The notes: a model not told the origin generated them from the sequence alone. Counted from the stretch's first letter, positions 16,469 to 27,441 are shown. The stretch is DNA of 64,000 bases from Alcaligenes aquatilis (GCF_003076515.1 NZ_CP022390.1:2790001-2854000); one strand, 5' to 3'. Numbers and translations are program-made.

Positions 16469-17917
16469 TTAAAACCGCAGCCTGCGCACGTGCAGGCAAT
16501 CCTCGACCCGTTGGGCAAGGTCTACCAACCATTCATCCTGATACAGCCCCGCCACCAACTGCAGCCCCACGGGCAGGCCAGAGGCGCTGATTCCAGCCGG
16601 TAAGGAAATGGCGGGCTGCCGCGTCAAATTAAAGGGATAGGTATAGGGATTCCAATCCAGCCAATTTTGCGAAGCGGCGTTGGCCGGAGCGTCACGGCCC
16701 GCTTCAAAAGGCAATATCGGAACGGTAGGCGTCAAAACCAGATCAAACTGCGCAAAATGCCCAAGCATGGCCTCCCCCAGCTTCTGTCTGCCTATCAAAG
16801 CCTGGTAATAGTCCGACAAGCTATTCGTCTCGCCCTTGCTGGCAACCTGGCGCAAACCTTTATCCACCAAAGGGCGCTGCTCAGCAGCGACCTGATTCAC
16901 CAGCCAGGCGGTACCGGCTTCCCAATGTGCGGTAATCAGCTCTTTCGCACCGGTCAGGGGTAGCTCGGTCAAAACAATATGCGCCCCCTGTTCTTGCAAC
17001 TTGTCCGCCGCCGCCTGGATGATGACCCTGACCTCAGGACTGCATTGTTGATCCAAATGCAGGCCAATGCGCAGGCCCTGCAATGTATCGGCAGAAGGCC
17101 GCACATGACGCGGCAAAGGCACTGAATTCCAGTCGCGTGGATCGGCTTGCATCATGACGTCCAGCAGGCTTTTCAAGTCCGCCACAGATCGGGCCATAGG
17201 GCCGACATTGGATAGAGTCAGCAACGGTCCGGCAGGCCAGGCGGGTACGCCTCCAAACGTGGCTTTCATGCCGGTGACGCCACAAAAGCTGGCGGGGATC
17301 CGGGTGGAGCCCCCCCCGTCAGTGCCGATTTGCAAGGTCCCCATACCCGCAGCCAATGCCGTGGCTGCACCGCCGCTGCTCCCCCCACTGGTTAAACTGA
17401 AATCCCAAATATTACGCGTGACCCCCGTTAAAGGGCTGTCTGCCGTCCCCTTCCAGCCAAACTCCGAGGTCGTCGTTTTTCCGACCAGGACGGCACCGGC
17501 CTCACGCATCCGTGCCACCGCTGGTGCATCATCTTGGGCGGCATCGGTGATCCGTGCTGCGCTTGAGCCATAGCCTGTAGGAAGTCCACGCACCAACAGC
17601 AAATCCTTAACGCCGTAGGGTATGCCATCCAATGGGCCTCGTGCCGTCCCTGCCATCCAGCGCGCTTCGGACTGGGCCGCTTCATGCAGAGTCAAAGCCC
17701 GGTCCAGATAACAGTAGGCATTCACAATGGGATTCCAGCGGTCAACCGCATCCAGCGTTGCCCGTGCCACGTCCACAGGAGACACCCGCTTGCTTTGGTA
17801 CAGACGGTGCAGTTCGTCAACGCTGGCGTAGATCAAATCCACAGGACTTGAAAATGCCATATCCACGCTGCTCTGCGGCTTGCCGATAGGTTCAGAGGTT
17901 TGCGAGCCAGACATCAT
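16469..17917 (-). CDS. Amidase (amidase signature family)
   Basis: The amidase-signature hydrolase has 482 residues. The Ser-cisSer-Lys triad is visible: Lys104 (PYGVKDLL), Ser180 in SGGSSGGA and Ser204 in GTDGGGSTRIP. The full signature region LTSGGSSGGAATALAAG is intact. It lies last in the TRAP operon, with ATGA overlap to dctM, so the imported compound is probably an amide, carbamate or N-acyl compound hydrolysed in the cytoplasm. The substrate cannot be told from sequence alone. Confidence 0.9.
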   Translation of the reverse strand: MMSGSQTSEPIGKPQSSVDMAFSSPVDLIYASVDELHRLYQSKRVSPVDVARATLDAVDRWNPIVNAYCYLDRALTLHEAAQSEARWMAGTARGPLDGIPYGVKDLLLVRGLPTGYGSSAARITDAAQDDAPAVARMREAGAVLVGKTTTSEFGWKGTADSPLTGVTRNIWDFSLTSGGSSGGAATALAAGMGTLQIGTDGGGSTRIPASFCGVTGMKATFGGVPAWPAGPLLTLSNVGPMARSVADLKSLLDVMMQADPRDWNSVPLPRHVRPSADTLQGLRIGLHLDQQCSPEVRVIIQAAADKLQEQGAHIVLTELPLTGAKELITAHWEAGTAWLVNQVAAEQRPLVDKGLRQVASKGETNSLSDYYQALIGRQKLGEAMLGHFAQFDLVLTPTVPILPFEAGRDAPANAASQNWLDWNPYTYPFNLTRQPAISLPAGISASGLPVGLQLVAGLYQDEWLVDLAQRVEDCLHVRRLRF

Positions 17918-19206
17918 GCTGAAGCCTCCATCAAACGAACCAGCACCAAAGAGATATCAGGTACATACGCCAAAATGAGCAGAACAATGATGGCCGTGAT
18001 CACAAAGGGCAGGACTCCTCGCACCACCACTTCGTAAGGCTGACCCGACACAGAAACCGTTGTGAACAGATTCAAACCAAAAGGTGGCGTAAAGAAACCC
18101 ACCACCAAATTGACGCAGAACACCACGCCCAAATGGATAGGATCTACCCCCAATGCAATACCAATAGGAACCAGAATCGGAGCCAGAATGACAATACTGG
18201 CTGCCACATCCATCACACAACCGACCAACAGCAAGAACAGCACCAGCAAGGCCAAGTACACAAACTGCGTGTCCAGCAACGGGGTCAGTTCCGTCACCAT
18301 CAACATGGGAATACGTGCCGAGGCCAGAATCCAGCCAAAAATGCCGGCTACGCCCAGAATAATCCCGACCATGGACGCGGTATCCACCGAGCTTTTCATG
18401 GCCTGCCACAAGGTGCTAGGGGTGAACTGCCGATAACACACCCCCAGCACCAAACTGAACACCACACCTACGGCGGCGGCCTCGGTTGGCGTGAATACAC
18501 CGCCATAAATGCCACCCAAAATCACCACGGGCATCATCAAGGACGGAATCGCCCTTAATGCAACCAGCACCATTTCTTGTGGGGTATAAACGCGCGCAGC
18601 CGTTTTGGGCACCTTCAGTTTTCTGGTCAACAGGGCATGAGTCAGCATGAAAGCCAGGGCCATCAACAAACCAGGCAGAATATTGGCTACAAACAGCTTG
18701 GGAATAGAAACATTGACGGTTGCGCCATACAGAATCAAGGCAATGCTGGGTGGAATGATATTGCCCAAGGCACCGGACGAGGCTGTTATCCCGGCAGCCA
18801 AGGAAGCCGGATATCTCTGCGCGATCATCGCGGGCATCATGATGGCGCCAATCGCCGCCACGGTAGCCGGCGCCGAGCCGGTCAAGGCACCAAACATGGC
18901 ACAAGCAATCACCGTCACGTAACCCAATGCGCCATGCACCCGCCCGACCAGCATGTCGACCAAATCAATCAAACGCTTGGACAGGCCCGCTTTCTCCATC
19001 AGGTTTCCCATCAGGATAAACAGGGGTACCGCCAGCAGGGGAAAAGAATCCAGCCCCGCCATCACGCGCTGCGGCACAACAATCAACGGCCTCATGCCGG
19101 TCAAGAGCAGGAACAGTACGCTGCATAACAGCAGAGCAAAAGCGATAGGAATACCGGCGATGAACAGCGTGAACATCAAGCTAAAGAGCAGGAGAGCTTC
19201 TTGCAT
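17914..19206 (-). CDS. TRAP transporter large permease (DctM)
   Basis: The DctM family permease has 430 residues and about 12 hydrophobic segments. Typical motifs are PLLAVPLFILMGNLMEKAG, GALTGSAPATVAAIGAIMMPAM, ITASSGALGNIIPPSIALILYG and VVGFFTPPFGLNLF. It couples Na+ gradient to uptake together with the DctQ and DctP genes immediately upstream. It abuts dctQ without a gap and overlaps the amidase gene by 4 bp. Confidence 0.93.
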   Translation of the reverse strand: MQEALLLFSLMFTLFIAGIPIAFALLLCSVLFLLLTGMRPLIVVPQRVMAGLDSFPLLAVPLFILMGNLMEKAGLSKRLIDLVDMLVGRVHGALGYVTVIACAMFGALTGSAPATVAAIGAIMMPAMIAQRYPASLAAGITASSGALGNIIPPSIALILYGATVNVSIPKLFVANILPGLLMALAFMLTHALLTRKLKVPKTAARVYTPQEMVLVALRAIPSLMMPVVILGGIYGGVFTPTEAAAVGVVFSLVLGVCYRQFTPSTLWQAMKSSVDTASMVGIILGVAGIFGWILASARIPMLMVTELTPLLDTQFVYLALLVLFLLLVGCVMDVAASIVILAPILVPIGIALGVDPIHLGVVFCVNLVVGFFTPPFGLNLFTTVSVSGQPYEVVVRGVLPFVITAIIVLLILAYVPDISLVLVRLMEASA

Positions 19207-19719
19207 TTACACGCCCTCCAACGCGGAAGCAGGCCGGTCCCGGTACCCGTCCAGCAAGGCATTCACACACTGCACGGCGATGATGGCACCGCCCACTGGC
19301 AAGGCCGCATACACATAGGCCATGGAGATACGCAGGGCAGGACTCAGTTGCTGATAAACGATAGTAATCAGTTGCACGCCCTGCACCAGCAAGACCAGCG
19401 CACACGCCAAAATAGCAATCTGCACCATGCCGTTGTGAACGCGGCGAGCTTTGCCCTTCAGGCGCATGACCAGCAGGTCAATTACCGCATGACCATTGCT
19501 TTTAACCAGCACCGCGGTACCCAGCATAATCATCCAGATAAAGCTGTGTCGCGTGATTTCCTCAATCCACGGTGGCGAATACCCCATAAAATAACGCCCG
19601 GCTACCTGCACGGAAGCCGCCAGCACAATCAGCCCCAAAAACACCGCTCCAAAAATTCTGCATAGCGTATCCAGGCAGGTACTGACTCTATCGGCCCAAT
19701 CGAGCAAAGAGTGTTTCAT
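19207..19719 (-). CDS. TRAP transporter small permease (DctQ)
   Basis: The DctQ family protein has 170 residues and four hydrophobic segments. The signature is YSPPWIEEITRHSFIWMIMLGTAVLVKSNGHAVIDLL. I chose the ATG at 19719 (MKHSLLDWADRV) since the family starts here; the frame continues to 19782 with a non-family leader. It lies 19 bp after dctP and abuts dctM. Confidence 0.88.
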   Translation of the reverse strand: MKHSLLDWADRVSTCLDTLCRIFGAVFLGLIVLAASVQVAGRYFMGYSPPWIEEITRHSFIWMIMLGTAVLVKSNGHAVIDLLVMRLKGKARRVHNGMVQIAILACALVLLVQGVQLITIVYQQLSPALRISMAYVYAALPVGGAIIAVQCVNALLDGYRDRPASALEGV

Positions 19720-19738
19720 GATGGATGTCCGCCGAGGA

Positions 19739-20761
19739 TTATTGAGACAGTGCCAGCGCACGGGCAACCAGATCGGGATCAATCACCGTTCTGTACTTTT
19801 CATAAATAGGTGCAACCGCTTTGCGAAACTGTGCCCTATCCACATCCGCATTGATCAACACGCCCGCATCCAGCAGTTTTTTCTCAACCTGCGCTTCGCT
19901 CTGGATCAGGAACTGGCGCTGCTCCTGCACCGCTTGCGTGGCCGCCTGTTGAAAGATCGTTTTTTCATCGGCAGACAAGGTATCCCAAACCCGTCCGGAA
20001 ATCACAAGGGGAATTGCGTTATAGACGTGCTCTGTTCTGGACAAATAGGGAGCCGCCTCATAAAAGCGACTGGTATGAAAAAGCGCCGTTGGGTTCTCTG
20101 CGCCATCAATCGTCTTTTGTTGTAGGCCGGTAAAGAGCTCCGGATACGCCATCGGAGTGACATTGACACCCAAGGCCCGCCAGGTATCCACATAAATGGG
20201 GCTTTCCGGCGTACGCACTTTCATCCCGCTTAAATCCGACAGGCTACGGATGGCCTGCTTGGAGTTGTACAGATTACGGAAACCGCCATGGCCCCAGCCC
20301 AGAATTTTCAAGCCCGATTTTTCCAGATCAGCCTCAATCGGATCCGTGAAGCTGGAATCCAGGGTTTTGAATGCAGTCTGGTAGTCCTTGAACAGATAAG
20401 GCAGGTCTATCACCATCGCTTTTTTCTCGAAGGAGCCTAGTGTGAAACTGGCCAGCAGGCTCATGTCAACCGTACCCAACTGCATCCCCTCGGCCACATC
20501 GCGCTCGCCGCCCAACTGGGCACCGCCCAGCACTTGCACCTTGATTCCACCCTTGGTTTGCTCCTCCACCCGCTTGGCAAAGTTCGTTGCCAAGTAGTGG
20601 TACATATCTTCGCTCTGTTCTACCGAAACGTGGGCAAGCTGTAGCGTTCGTGGGCCCTTGCTGTCATTGTGTGCCGTGTCGCCCGATCCACCTTTGCCGC
20701 ATGCGCTCAGCGCGCCCAGCATCACCAGAACCGCGATCCCCACTTGTGTCATCCGTTTCAT
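19739..20761 (-). CDS. TRAP transporter substrate-binding lipoprotein (DctP)
   Basis: The DctP family binding protein is about 340 residues. It starts MKRMTQVGIAVLVMLGALSAC with lipobox LSAC, so it is probably an anchored lipoprotein rather than soluble. DctP motifs include GGAQLGGERDVAEGMQLG, LGWGHGGFRNLYNSKQ, GMKVRTPESPIYVDTWRALGVNVTPM and ELFTGLQQKTIDGAENP, with the conserved Arg that contacts the ligand carboxylate. AGGGGGAC precedes the ATG. The substrate probably carries a carboxylate. Confidence 0.92.
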   Translation of the reverse strand: MKRMTQVGIAVLVMLGALSACGKGGSGDTAHNDSKGPRTLQLAHVSVEQSEDMYHYLATNFAKRVEEQTKGGIKVQVLGGAQLGGERDVAEGMQLGTVDMSLLASFTLGSFEKKAMVIDLPYLFKDYQTAFKTLDSSFTDPIEADLEKSGLKILGWGHGGFRNLYNSKQAIRSLSDLSGMKVRTPESPIYVDTWRALGVNVTPMAYPELFTGLQQKTIDGAENPTALFHTSRFYEAAPYLSRTEHVYNAIPLVISGRVWDTLSADEKTIFQQAATQAVQEQRQFLIQSEAQVEKKLLDAGVLINADVDRAQFRKAVAPIYEKYRTVIDPDLVARALALSQ

Positions 20762-20914
20762 TATTAGTCCCCCTGCATCCTGTGGTATTGAATTTCTGTT
20801 CAGTTCTATTCGTTTTCCAAGCCAGCCCTGATCGGGCTTTTTTTGCTTGTTGATGCTGCCCACGCATTCCGGCGTGAGCAGCTTTCCTGTGACTCGCTAT
20901 CCAAGCGGCACCGC

Positions 20915-21400
20915 TTACACCGCTCTGGATTCTTCCTCTAGGGAACGGCGGGTTTTCATATTGAAGCGGCCTTCATAAATAGCCGGTTGACGGGTCGTTG
21001 GCCCCATGTACTGCACGTACAGAATCTCGCCATCTTCCAAAGTGGTCAGCGCATGCTCAAAATGCGGATCGGGGTGAAACACCATCGTGCCTTCGCCATA
21101 CACCACACCATTGATCTCGAACTTGCCGGCTAGGATGTACCAGATCTGGGCAAAGTAATGGCTGTGCAAAGGGTGGCCAGACCCCTTCAGGTACTTCACC
21201 ACCCCGGCGTTGGGAACGGTGGGGTCGTCCTTGGTGGGATGAAACATCATCTTGGTGAACTGCCCTTCGTAGCGCAGATTGTCCCAGTCCAGATCGTCCC
21301 GATGTTTGACCATCATTTCCCGGTGAGCCGCTGTCAAAGGGCCACCTATCCCTCCCGGATTAAGAATCGGAGCCAAGGTAATTGGATCTATTTCACTCAT
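20915..21400 (-). CDS. Cupin domain protein (acetylacetone/dihydroxyacetophenone dioxygenase-like)
   Basis: The ~161-residue single cupin has motif 1 GHPLHSHYFAQIWYILAGKFEI, with His-His-Gln in place of the usual Glu, and motif 2 HPDPHFEHALT. GGAGG lies 5 nt before the ATG at 21400. It is first in the operon cupin - TRAP - amidase. The size, short C-terminus and EDGEILYVQYMGPTTRQPAIY resemble small non-haem dioxygenases of the 2,4'-dihydroxyacetophenone dioxygenase type, but the exact activity is not assignable. Confidence 0.75.
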   Translation of the reverse strand: MSEIDPITLAPILNPGGIGGPLTAAHREMMVKHRDDLDWDNLRYEGQFTKMMFHPTKDDPTVPNAGVVKYLKGSGHPLHSHYFAQIWYILAGKFEINGVVYGEGTMVFHPDPHFEHALTTLEDGEILYVQYMGPTTRQPAIYEGRFNMKTRRSLEEESRAV

Positions 21401-21433
21401 CACGTCCTCCTTAAAAAACCAAATTAACAAAAC

Positions 21434-21462
21434 GGGATCCCATTTTGAATAAAACGGATTCT
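21434..21462. promoter_or_regulatory. Putative GntR operator, copy upstream of the cupin/TRAP operon
   Basis: GGGATCC - 15 nt - GGATTCT, identical in both heptamers and spacing to 15641-15669. It lies 34 bp upstream of the cupin start, where a repressor would act. The left half is extended into a perfect ATGGGATCCCAT-like dyad. Confidence 0.55.
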
Positions 21463-21518
21463 ATCAGGACGATAAGGATGGAATATTCGTATTTACCCGA
21501 TACGTTTGTTCCGGGCAT

Positions 21519-21554
21519 AAAAAAACCCCACCTGCCAAAGGCAGATGGGGTTTT
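21519..21554 (-). terminator. Terminator of ilvD
   Basis: AAAACCCCACCTGCC pairs with GGCAGATGGGGTTTT (one mismatch) with a 3-nt loop, and on the minus strand a T7 tract follows. It could also work bidirectionally. Confidence 0.85.
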
Positions 21555-21572
21555 GACGAACTGAGCTAGTGC

Positions 21573-23432
21573 TTAGCGATCCAGCTGTGACACGTCGCGC
21601 ACGGCGCCACGATCAGCCGACGTAGCCAAGGCGGCATAGGCTTTCAGGGCTTGGGACACAACACGCTCGCGGTTCACTGGCTTCCAGGCCTTGGAACCAC
21701 GTGATTCCATTTCCGCACGGCGCGCCGCCAATTCTTCATCGCTGATCGCCAAGTGGATACGACGGTTGGGGATGTCGATCTCGATGGTGTCGCCATCTTG
21801 CACCAAGGCGATGTTGCCCCCTTCAGCCGCTTCAGGCGAAGCATGGCCGATCACCAGACCTGACGAACCGCCAGAGAAACGGCCATCGGTAAACAGCGCC
21901 GAGCTTTTGCCCAGCCCCATCGATTTCAGGTAGGAGGTGGGGTACAGCATTTCCTGCATACCAGGGCCACCTTTGGGGCCTTCGTAGCGAATGATGACCA
22001 CATCACCCGCCTTGACCACGCCGTCCAGAATAGCGGCCACGGAATCATCCTGGCTTTCGTAAACGCGAGCCGTGCCAGTGAAGGTCAGAATGCTTTCGTC
22101 CACACCCGCAGTTTTCACGATACAACCGTTGATGGCCAGGTTGCCATACAGCACGGCCAGACCGCCATCTTGCGAGTAGGCATGGGCCTTGTCACGGATA
22201 CAGCCTTTGGCGCGGTCGCTATCCAGATCCTGGTAATAACGATCCTGGCTGAACGCCACTTGAGTCGGAATACCGCCGGGGGCCGCGCGATAGAAGTCAC
22301 TGATGGCTTTAACGTTGTCACCCTTGATGTCCCAACGCTTGATGGCTTCACGCAGGGTGCCACTGTGTACGTTGCCCACGTCCAGGTTCAGCAAATTGGC
22401 ACGGCCCAGCTCGGCCAGAATCGCCATGATACCGCCCGCACGGTGCACATCTTCCATGTGAAATTCGGGGGTAGCGGGGGCCACTTTGCACAGGCAAGGC
22501 ACACGGCGCGAAATCTTGTCGATATCGGCCATCGTAAATTCCACACCGGCTTCCTGGGCTGCCGCCAGCAAGTGCAGCACGGTGTTGGTAGAACCGCCCA
22601 TGGCCACATCCAGGGTCATGGCGTTTTCAAAAGCCTGGAAGGTGGCGATATTACGTGGCAGAACGGATTCGTCGTCTTGCTCGTAGTAGCGTTTGGCCAG
22701 ATCCACGATCAGGCTGCCAGCACGCTCGAACAAGCCTTGGCGACGCGCGTGGGTGGCAACAATGGTGCCGTTACCGGGCAGGGACAGGCCCAGCGCCTCG
22801 GTCAGGCAGTTCATGGAGTTGGCAGTAAACATGCCCGAACAGGAACCACAGGTAGGGCAAGCGCTACGCTCAACCGCTTCAGCCTGCTCATCGGTCACGT
22901 TAGGATCTGCGGCTTGAATCATGGCATCCACCAGATCCAGCTTCTGCACCACGGTTTTGCCGTCTGGCGAGTAGACCTTGCCCGCTTCCATCGGCCCACC
23001 CGACACAAACACCACAGGAATGTTCAGGCGCATGGCGGCCATCAACATACCGGGGGTGATTTTGTCGCAGTTGGAGATACACACCATGGCATCCGCACAG
23101 TGGGCATTGACCATGTATTCCACCGAGTCGGCGATCAGTTCGCGCGAAGGCAGGGAATACAGCATGCCGCCGTGACCCATCGCAATACCGTCGTCCACCG
23201 CAATGGTGTTGAACTCTTTCGCCACACCGCCGACCGCTTCAATTTGACGGGCAACCAGTTGGCCCATGTCTTTCAGGTGTACGTGACCCGGTACGAATTG
23301 CGTAAAGGAGTTCACCACCGCAATGATCGGTTTGGAGAAATCCTCGTCTTTCATACCGGTGGCGCGCCACAGGGCACGCGCGCCGGCCATATTACGACCG
23401 TGGGTCGAGGTACGGGAGCGATATTGGGGCAT
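21573..23432 (-). CDS. ilvD: Dihydroxy-acid dehydratase
   Basis: IlvD of 619 residues is a 2Fe-2S or 4Fe-4S dehydratase making the 2-keto acid precursors of valine, isoleucine and CoA. Cluster cysteines lie in [13 protein letters not shown] and [54 protein letters not shown] and [16 protein letters not shown] are family blocks. It is monocistronic, with its own terminator. Confidence 0.97.
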   Translation of the reverse strand: MPQYRSRTSTHGRNMAGARALWRATGMKDEDFSKPIIAVVNSFTQFVPGHVHLKDMGQLVARQIEAVGGVAKEFNTIAVDDGIAMGHGGMLYSLPSRELIADSVEYMVNAHCADAMVCISNCDKITPGMLMAAMRLNIPVVFVSGGPMEAGKVYSPDGKTVVQKLDLVDAMIQAADPNVTDEQAEAVERSACPTCGSCSGMFTANSMNCLTEALGLSLPGNGTIVATHARRQGLFERAGSLIVDLAKRYYEQDDESVLPRNIATFQAFENAMTLDVAMGGSTNTVLHLLAAAQEAGVEFTMADIDKISRRVPCLCKVAPATPEFHMEDVHRAGGIMAILAELGRANLLNLDVGNVHSGTLREAIKRWDIKGDNVKAISDFYRAAPGGIPTQVAFSQDRYYQDLDSDRAKGCIRDKAHAYSQDGGLAVLYGNLAINGCIVKTAGVDESILTFTGTARVYESQDDSVAAILDGVVKAGDVVIIRYEGPKGGPGMQEMLYPTSYLKSMGLGKSSALFTDGRFSGGSSGLVIGHASPEAAEGGNIALVQDGDTIEIDIPNRRIHLAISDEELAARRAEMESRGSKAWKPVNRERVVSQALKAYAALATSADRGAVRDVSQLDR

Positions 23433-23595
23433 GACTACTCTCTGAACAGGAAAATTATGTAAAGATACCTATCATAAACGTCCCAAGGCGCTTTGTGCGC
23501 GTCAAGATCGGGCAGGCGTCGTACCGTCGGGCGGCTACCGATCTGGCACCCCGAATCCTTTGCTGCAAAACCCCTTAGTTCACAGGAGATATCTT

Positions 23596-26430
23596 ATGCC
23601 GCAGGCCGTGCCTGACCTTTCCAACCTGCTCAGACAGGACATCCGCTTTTTGGGCAAGGCCCTGGGAGAGGTGATTCGTGATAGCGAGGGAAAGGCGACC
23701 TTCACGCTGATTGAAGCCCTGCGCCGGGCCGCTGTCAGTTTCAGACGTGAACACGATCCGCAGCAAGCACGGATTCTGGAAAAAGATATTCCCAAGCTGA
23801 ACGACGCGCAGGCCCGCTCGGTGGCCCGTGCCTTTGCCTACTTTTTGCACCTGTCCAATATTGCCGAGGACCGCGACCAGAACCGTCGCCGCGAAGAGCA
23901 GGACCCCGAGCAGTTGCTGGGCAGCCTGCAACACGCCATCCAGACCTTGATGGATCAAGGGCTGAGCGCCAAGAAAATTCGTCGTTATCTGCAAGAAGCA
24001 TGTGTGATGCCGGTACTGACGGCCCACCCCACCGAGGTCCAGCGTCAAAGTACGTTGGCCGTGCATATGGCCATTGCCGATGAGCTGAACGGTCTGGATC
24101 ACAAGGCCGGCGCCACACAATCGGCCCGTACCCAGGAAAAGCTGACCGGTCTGGTGTCCTTGCTGTGGCAAACCCGCATGCTGCGCGATCACAAGCTAAC
24201 CGTGATGGACGAGATCGACAATGCGCTGGCCTATTACGGGTCCACTTTTCTGCCGACAATTCCCCAGCTCTACCACGACCTGGACCGTTTACTGGAGCCC
24301 GGCAAGAAAAGCCTGCTGGATCAGAAAACCCGCGCTTTGCCCGCCTTCTTGCGCATGGGCAGTTGGATTGGCGGTGACCGCGACGGCAACCCCAATGTAG
24401 GCCCAGAAACGGTTGAGCAAGCGGTGCTGCGTCAATCGACACGCGCGCTGCAACACTACCTGGAGCAGATTCGTTTGCTGGGTACGGAAATCTCCGTATC
24501 GGACGCATTGAACCGCGTCAGCAAAGACCTGGCGGCCTTGTCCGCCAGCAGCCAGGACCCCTCGCCACACCGCGTAGACGAGCCTTATCGCCGCAGCTTT
24601 ATTCATCTATACGCCCGTATGGCAGCCACGGCGCAAACCTTGCTGGGCCGTGATCTGGCCGATCGCCCCACTTACACCGCCCCGCCCTACACCAGCCCAC
24701 AAGAGTTCAAGGCTGATCTGCAAATCATTGCCGATTCCCTGGCAGAGAACAAAGGTGGCGCCATTGCGGGCCTGCGCTTGAATGAATTGATTCAAGCCGT
24801 AGAGGTTTTTGGCTTCCATCTGGCTACCTTGGATCTGCGCCAAAGCTCGGACGTACACGAGCGCGTGCTGGACGAGTTGTTCCGTGTGGCGGGCACACTG
24901 TACAAAGACGAACCCGTCAATTACCGGCAGTTGTCCGAAGAAGACCGCATCAGCCTGTTGCGCTCAGAGCTTCGTCACCACCGCCCTCTGGTTTCACCCT
25001 GGTATCGCTACTCGGAAGAAACCGAGAAAGAGCTGTCTATTCTGCGCAAAGCCGCCGACTGCCGTCGCCGCTTTGGTGCACGCGCGCTGGAACAAACCAT
25101 TGTGTCGCACACCGAAACACTTAGCGACTTGCTGGAAGTGCTGGTGCTGCAACAGGAAACCGGCCTGATCGTGCCCAACTCCAACGAGCCGGAGCACCAA
25201 GGTCTGATGGTCGTGCCCTTGTTCGAGACCATCCCTGACTTGGAGCGTGGCCCGCAAATCATGCAGGAATGGCTGGACATGCCTGAAATCCGCCAGCGTG
25301 TGCGTCACGCCCAAAACAGCGTACAGGAAGTAATGCTGGGCTACTCGGACAGTAACAAGGACGGTGGCTATCTGACCTCCAACTGGACGCTGTACCGTGC
25401 TGAACGTGAGTTTGCACAGGTGTTCTCGCGCCGGAAAGTACGTCTGCGTCTGTTCCATGGCCGTGGCGGATCGGTAGGCCGAGGCGGTGGTTCCAGTTTC
25501 GACGCCATTCTGGCGCAACCTCCCGGCACCGTGAACGGCCAGATTCGTCTGACCGAGCAAGGCGAGATGATTCAAGGCCGCTACAAAGATGCGGACGTGG
25601 GTCGCTGGCATCTGGAGCTATTTGTCGCCGCCACGCTGGAAGCCAGCCTGGGTTCACGCAAAGGCTCGCCCAATGACGACGAACACCTGGCAGCCTACGG
25701 TGAGGCCATGGCCTGGATGTCCGAGCAGGCACACCAAAGTTATCGCCAGTTGGTCTACGGGACGCCAAACTTTGACCAGTACTTCTTCCAGTCCACCCCT
25801 ATCAAGGAAATTGCCGGCCTGAATATCGGCTCGCGTCCCTCGTCACGCAAGGCGACACAAAGCATTGAAGACCTGCGTGCCATCCCCTGGAGTTTTTCCT
25901 GGGCGCAATGTCGTCTGCCTATTCCAGGCTGGTACGGCATGGGCACGGCCTTGAACCGCTATCTGGAATCAGGGCTGCCCAACGACGGCCTGAACCGCAA
26001 AAAACGCTTGGCCCAACTGCAAACCATGGCGCGTGACTGGGCTTTCTTCCGTACCCTGCTGTCCAATATGGAACAGGTACTGGCCAAGACCGATCTGGAT
26101 ATCGGCCTGAAATACGCTGGCCTGGTCGAAGACGAGGAACTACGCGAAGGCATCTTCACGCAAATCCGGAACGAATTCGAGCTGACACACCGACTGTTCC
26201 GTGAAATTACCGGCCACGAGCTGCTGGCACACGATCAGGCCTTGCAAGATGCCCTAGCCGAACGCTTTGCCTACATTGACCCGCTGAACCACTTGCAGGT
26301 GGAGCTGCTGCGCCGCCATCGCCGTCAAGGTGACAAAGCCAGCAAACCGACTCGCAGCGGTGTCAACAAGCAGCACGTCATTCACCTGACAATCAACGGT
26401 ATTGCAGCTGGCCTGCGTAACTCGGGCTAA
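23596..26430 (+). CDS. ppc: Phosphoenolpyruvate carboxylase
   Basis: Ppc of 944 residues makes oxaloacetate from PEP and bicarbonate. His144 lies in [11 protein letters not shown], with [18 protein letters not shown], the glycine-rich [13 protein letters not shown] loop and the C-terminal [14 protein letters not shown] required for activity. I chose the ATG at 23596 because CAGGAG lies 7 nt upstream; the frame extends to 23560 without family similarity. It diverges from ilvD. Confidence 0.97.
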   Translation: MPQAVPDLSNLLRQDIRFLGKALGEVIRDSEGKATFTLIEALRRAAVSFRREHDPQQARILEKDIPKLNDAQARSVARAFAYFLHLSNIAEDRDQNRRREEQDPEQLLGSLQHAIQTLMDQGLSAKKIRRYLQEACVMPVLTAHPTEVQRQSTLAVHMAIADELNGLDHKAGATQSARTQEKLTGLVSLLWQTRMLRDHKLTVMDEIDNALAYYGSTFLPTIPQLYHDLDRLLEPGKKSLLDQKTRALPAFLRMGSWIGGDRDGNPNVGPETVEQAVLRQSTRALQHYLEQIRLLGTEISVSDALNRVSKDLAALSASSQDPSPHRVDEPYRRSFIHLYARMAATAQTLLGRDLADRPTYTAPPYTSPQEFKADLQIIADSLAENKGGAIAGLRLNELIQAVEVFGFHLATLDLRQSSDVHERVLDELFRVAGTLYKDEPVNYRQLSEEDRISLLRSELRHHRPLVSPWYRYSEETEKELSILRKAADCRRRFGARALEQTIVSHTETLSDLLEVLVLQQETGLIVPNSNEPEHQGLMVVPLFETIPDLERGPQIMQEWLDMPEIRQRVRHAQNSVQEVMLGYSDSNKDGGYLTSNWTLYRAEREFAQVFSRRKVRLRLFHGRGGSVGRGGGSSFDAILAQPPGTVNGQIRLTEQGEMIQGRYKDADVGRWHLELFVAATLEASLGSRKGSPNDDEHLAAYGEAMAWMSEQAHQSYRQLVYGTPNFDQYFFQSTPIKEIAGLNIGSRPSSRKATQSIEDLRAIPWSFSWAQCRLPIPGWYGMGTALNRYLESGLPNDGLNRKKRLAQLQTMARDWAFFRTLLSNMEQVLAKTDLDIGLKYAGLVEDEELREGIFTQIRNEFELTHRLFREITGHELLAHDQALQDALAERFAYIDPLNHLQVELLRRHRRQGDKASKPTRSGVNKQHVIHLTINGIAAGLRNSG

Positions 26431-26534
26431 CGCAAAACCATAAAAAGCTTGTCCGTTAATTACTTTTATACATAAGCTAATTTCCAAAAGAAGTTAGGAG
26501 AGTACAATAAGCCATTACTACGCTTTTTGAAAAA

Positions 26535-26560
26535 GGCGTGATCCCCACCGGGGTCACGCC
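26535..26560. terminator. Stem-loop between ppc and the TauE permease gene
   Basis: GGCGTGATCCCC pairs with GGGTCACGCC (one bulge) around ACCG. The T-run follows on the minus strand only, where no gene runs, so on the + strand it is at best a weak terminator or attenuator for the permease gene 10 bp downstream. Confidence 0.4.
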
Positions 26561-26569
26561 ATCTGGCTT

Positions 26570-27352
26570 ATGGCACTCGCAATTATTCTAGGAATTCTGA
26601 CTGGCCTGTCGCTGGGTCTGACAGGCGCGGGGGGCGGCATTTTGGCCGTGCCCGCTCTGGTGCTGGGCATGGGTTACACCATGACGGCGGCCACGCCTGT
26701 GGCCTTGCTGGCGGTGGGTGCAGCCGCCCTGGTGGGCGCACTGGATGGTTTATACAAACATATCGTGCGCTATAGAGCGGCCATGTTCATGGCCGTCACG
26801 GGCGCTTTGGTGACGTCCTTGGGGGTACGCATCAGCCATGCCTTGCCGGAAAAAGTACTGGTGACCTTGTTTGTCGTCATCATGCTGTGGATTGCCACCA
26901 AGATGCTGCGCCGTCCTACGGACACAGTACATACCCATACACCCTGTTGCCTGAATCCAGAAACCGGCCGCCTGCGCTGGACACCAGTGGGCACAGCCAC
27001 CCTGGCCTCCATCGGAGCGGTAGCGGGTTTATTTTCAGGCATGTTGGGCGTGGGCGGCGGCTTTCTGATCGTGCCTGCCTTAAAGCGTTTCAGCGACCTG
27101 TCCATGCACAGCATTGTGGCCACATCACTGATGCTGATCGCCTTGATTTCCTTAAGTGCCTCGGCCATGAGCCTGGCACACGGGGCGGTGATTCCCGTGA
27201 GCGGCTGGGTATTTGTGACCGCAGCGATGGTTGGAATGGTAATAGGCCGAAAACTGGCCCCTCATATCCCTCCCCTACGTTTGCAACAAGGCTTCAGCAT
27301 TCTGACCGTTGTTGTGGCCCTGTCCATGCTGGCACGCACTTATCTGTTTTAA
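26570..27352 (+). CDS. TauE/SafE family permease (sulfite/sulfonate exporter-like)
   Basis: The 260-residue TauE/SafE permease has about eight hydrophobic segments. LTGAGGGILAVPALVLGMGY and GVGGGFLIVPALKRFSDLSMHSIVATSLMLI are the two internal repeats, each beginning with the G.GGG motif. Members export sulfite, sulfoacetate or related anions; the substrate here is unknown. It is isolated, with a hairpin immediately upstream. Confidence 0.87.
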   Translation: MALAIILGILTGLSLGLTGAGGGILAVPALVLGMGYTMTAATPVALLAVGAAALVGALDGLYKHIVRYRAAMFMAVTGALVTSLGVRISHALPEKVLVTLFVVIMLWIATKMLRRPTDTVHTHTPCCLNPETGRLRWTPVGTATLASIGAVAGLFSGMLGVGGGFLIVPALKRFSDLSMHSIVATSLMLIALISLSASAMSLAHGAVIPVSGWVFVTAAMVGMVIGRKLAPHIPPLRLQQGFSILTVVVALSMLARTYLF

Positions 27353-27441
27353 GCCGAAATGCGGCACGCACAATCCCGCTCCAGCAACATCGGATACCTC
27401 GTTGAGCCAAGCACAGCACTTGGCTCAAAACTGAACACGCT

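Noticed and set aside
20825..20845. AGCCC-TGATC-GGGCT hairpin with T-run before dctP
   Set aside because: It points against the transcribed strand between the cupin and dctP genes, so cannot terminate that operon. It may be fortuitous.
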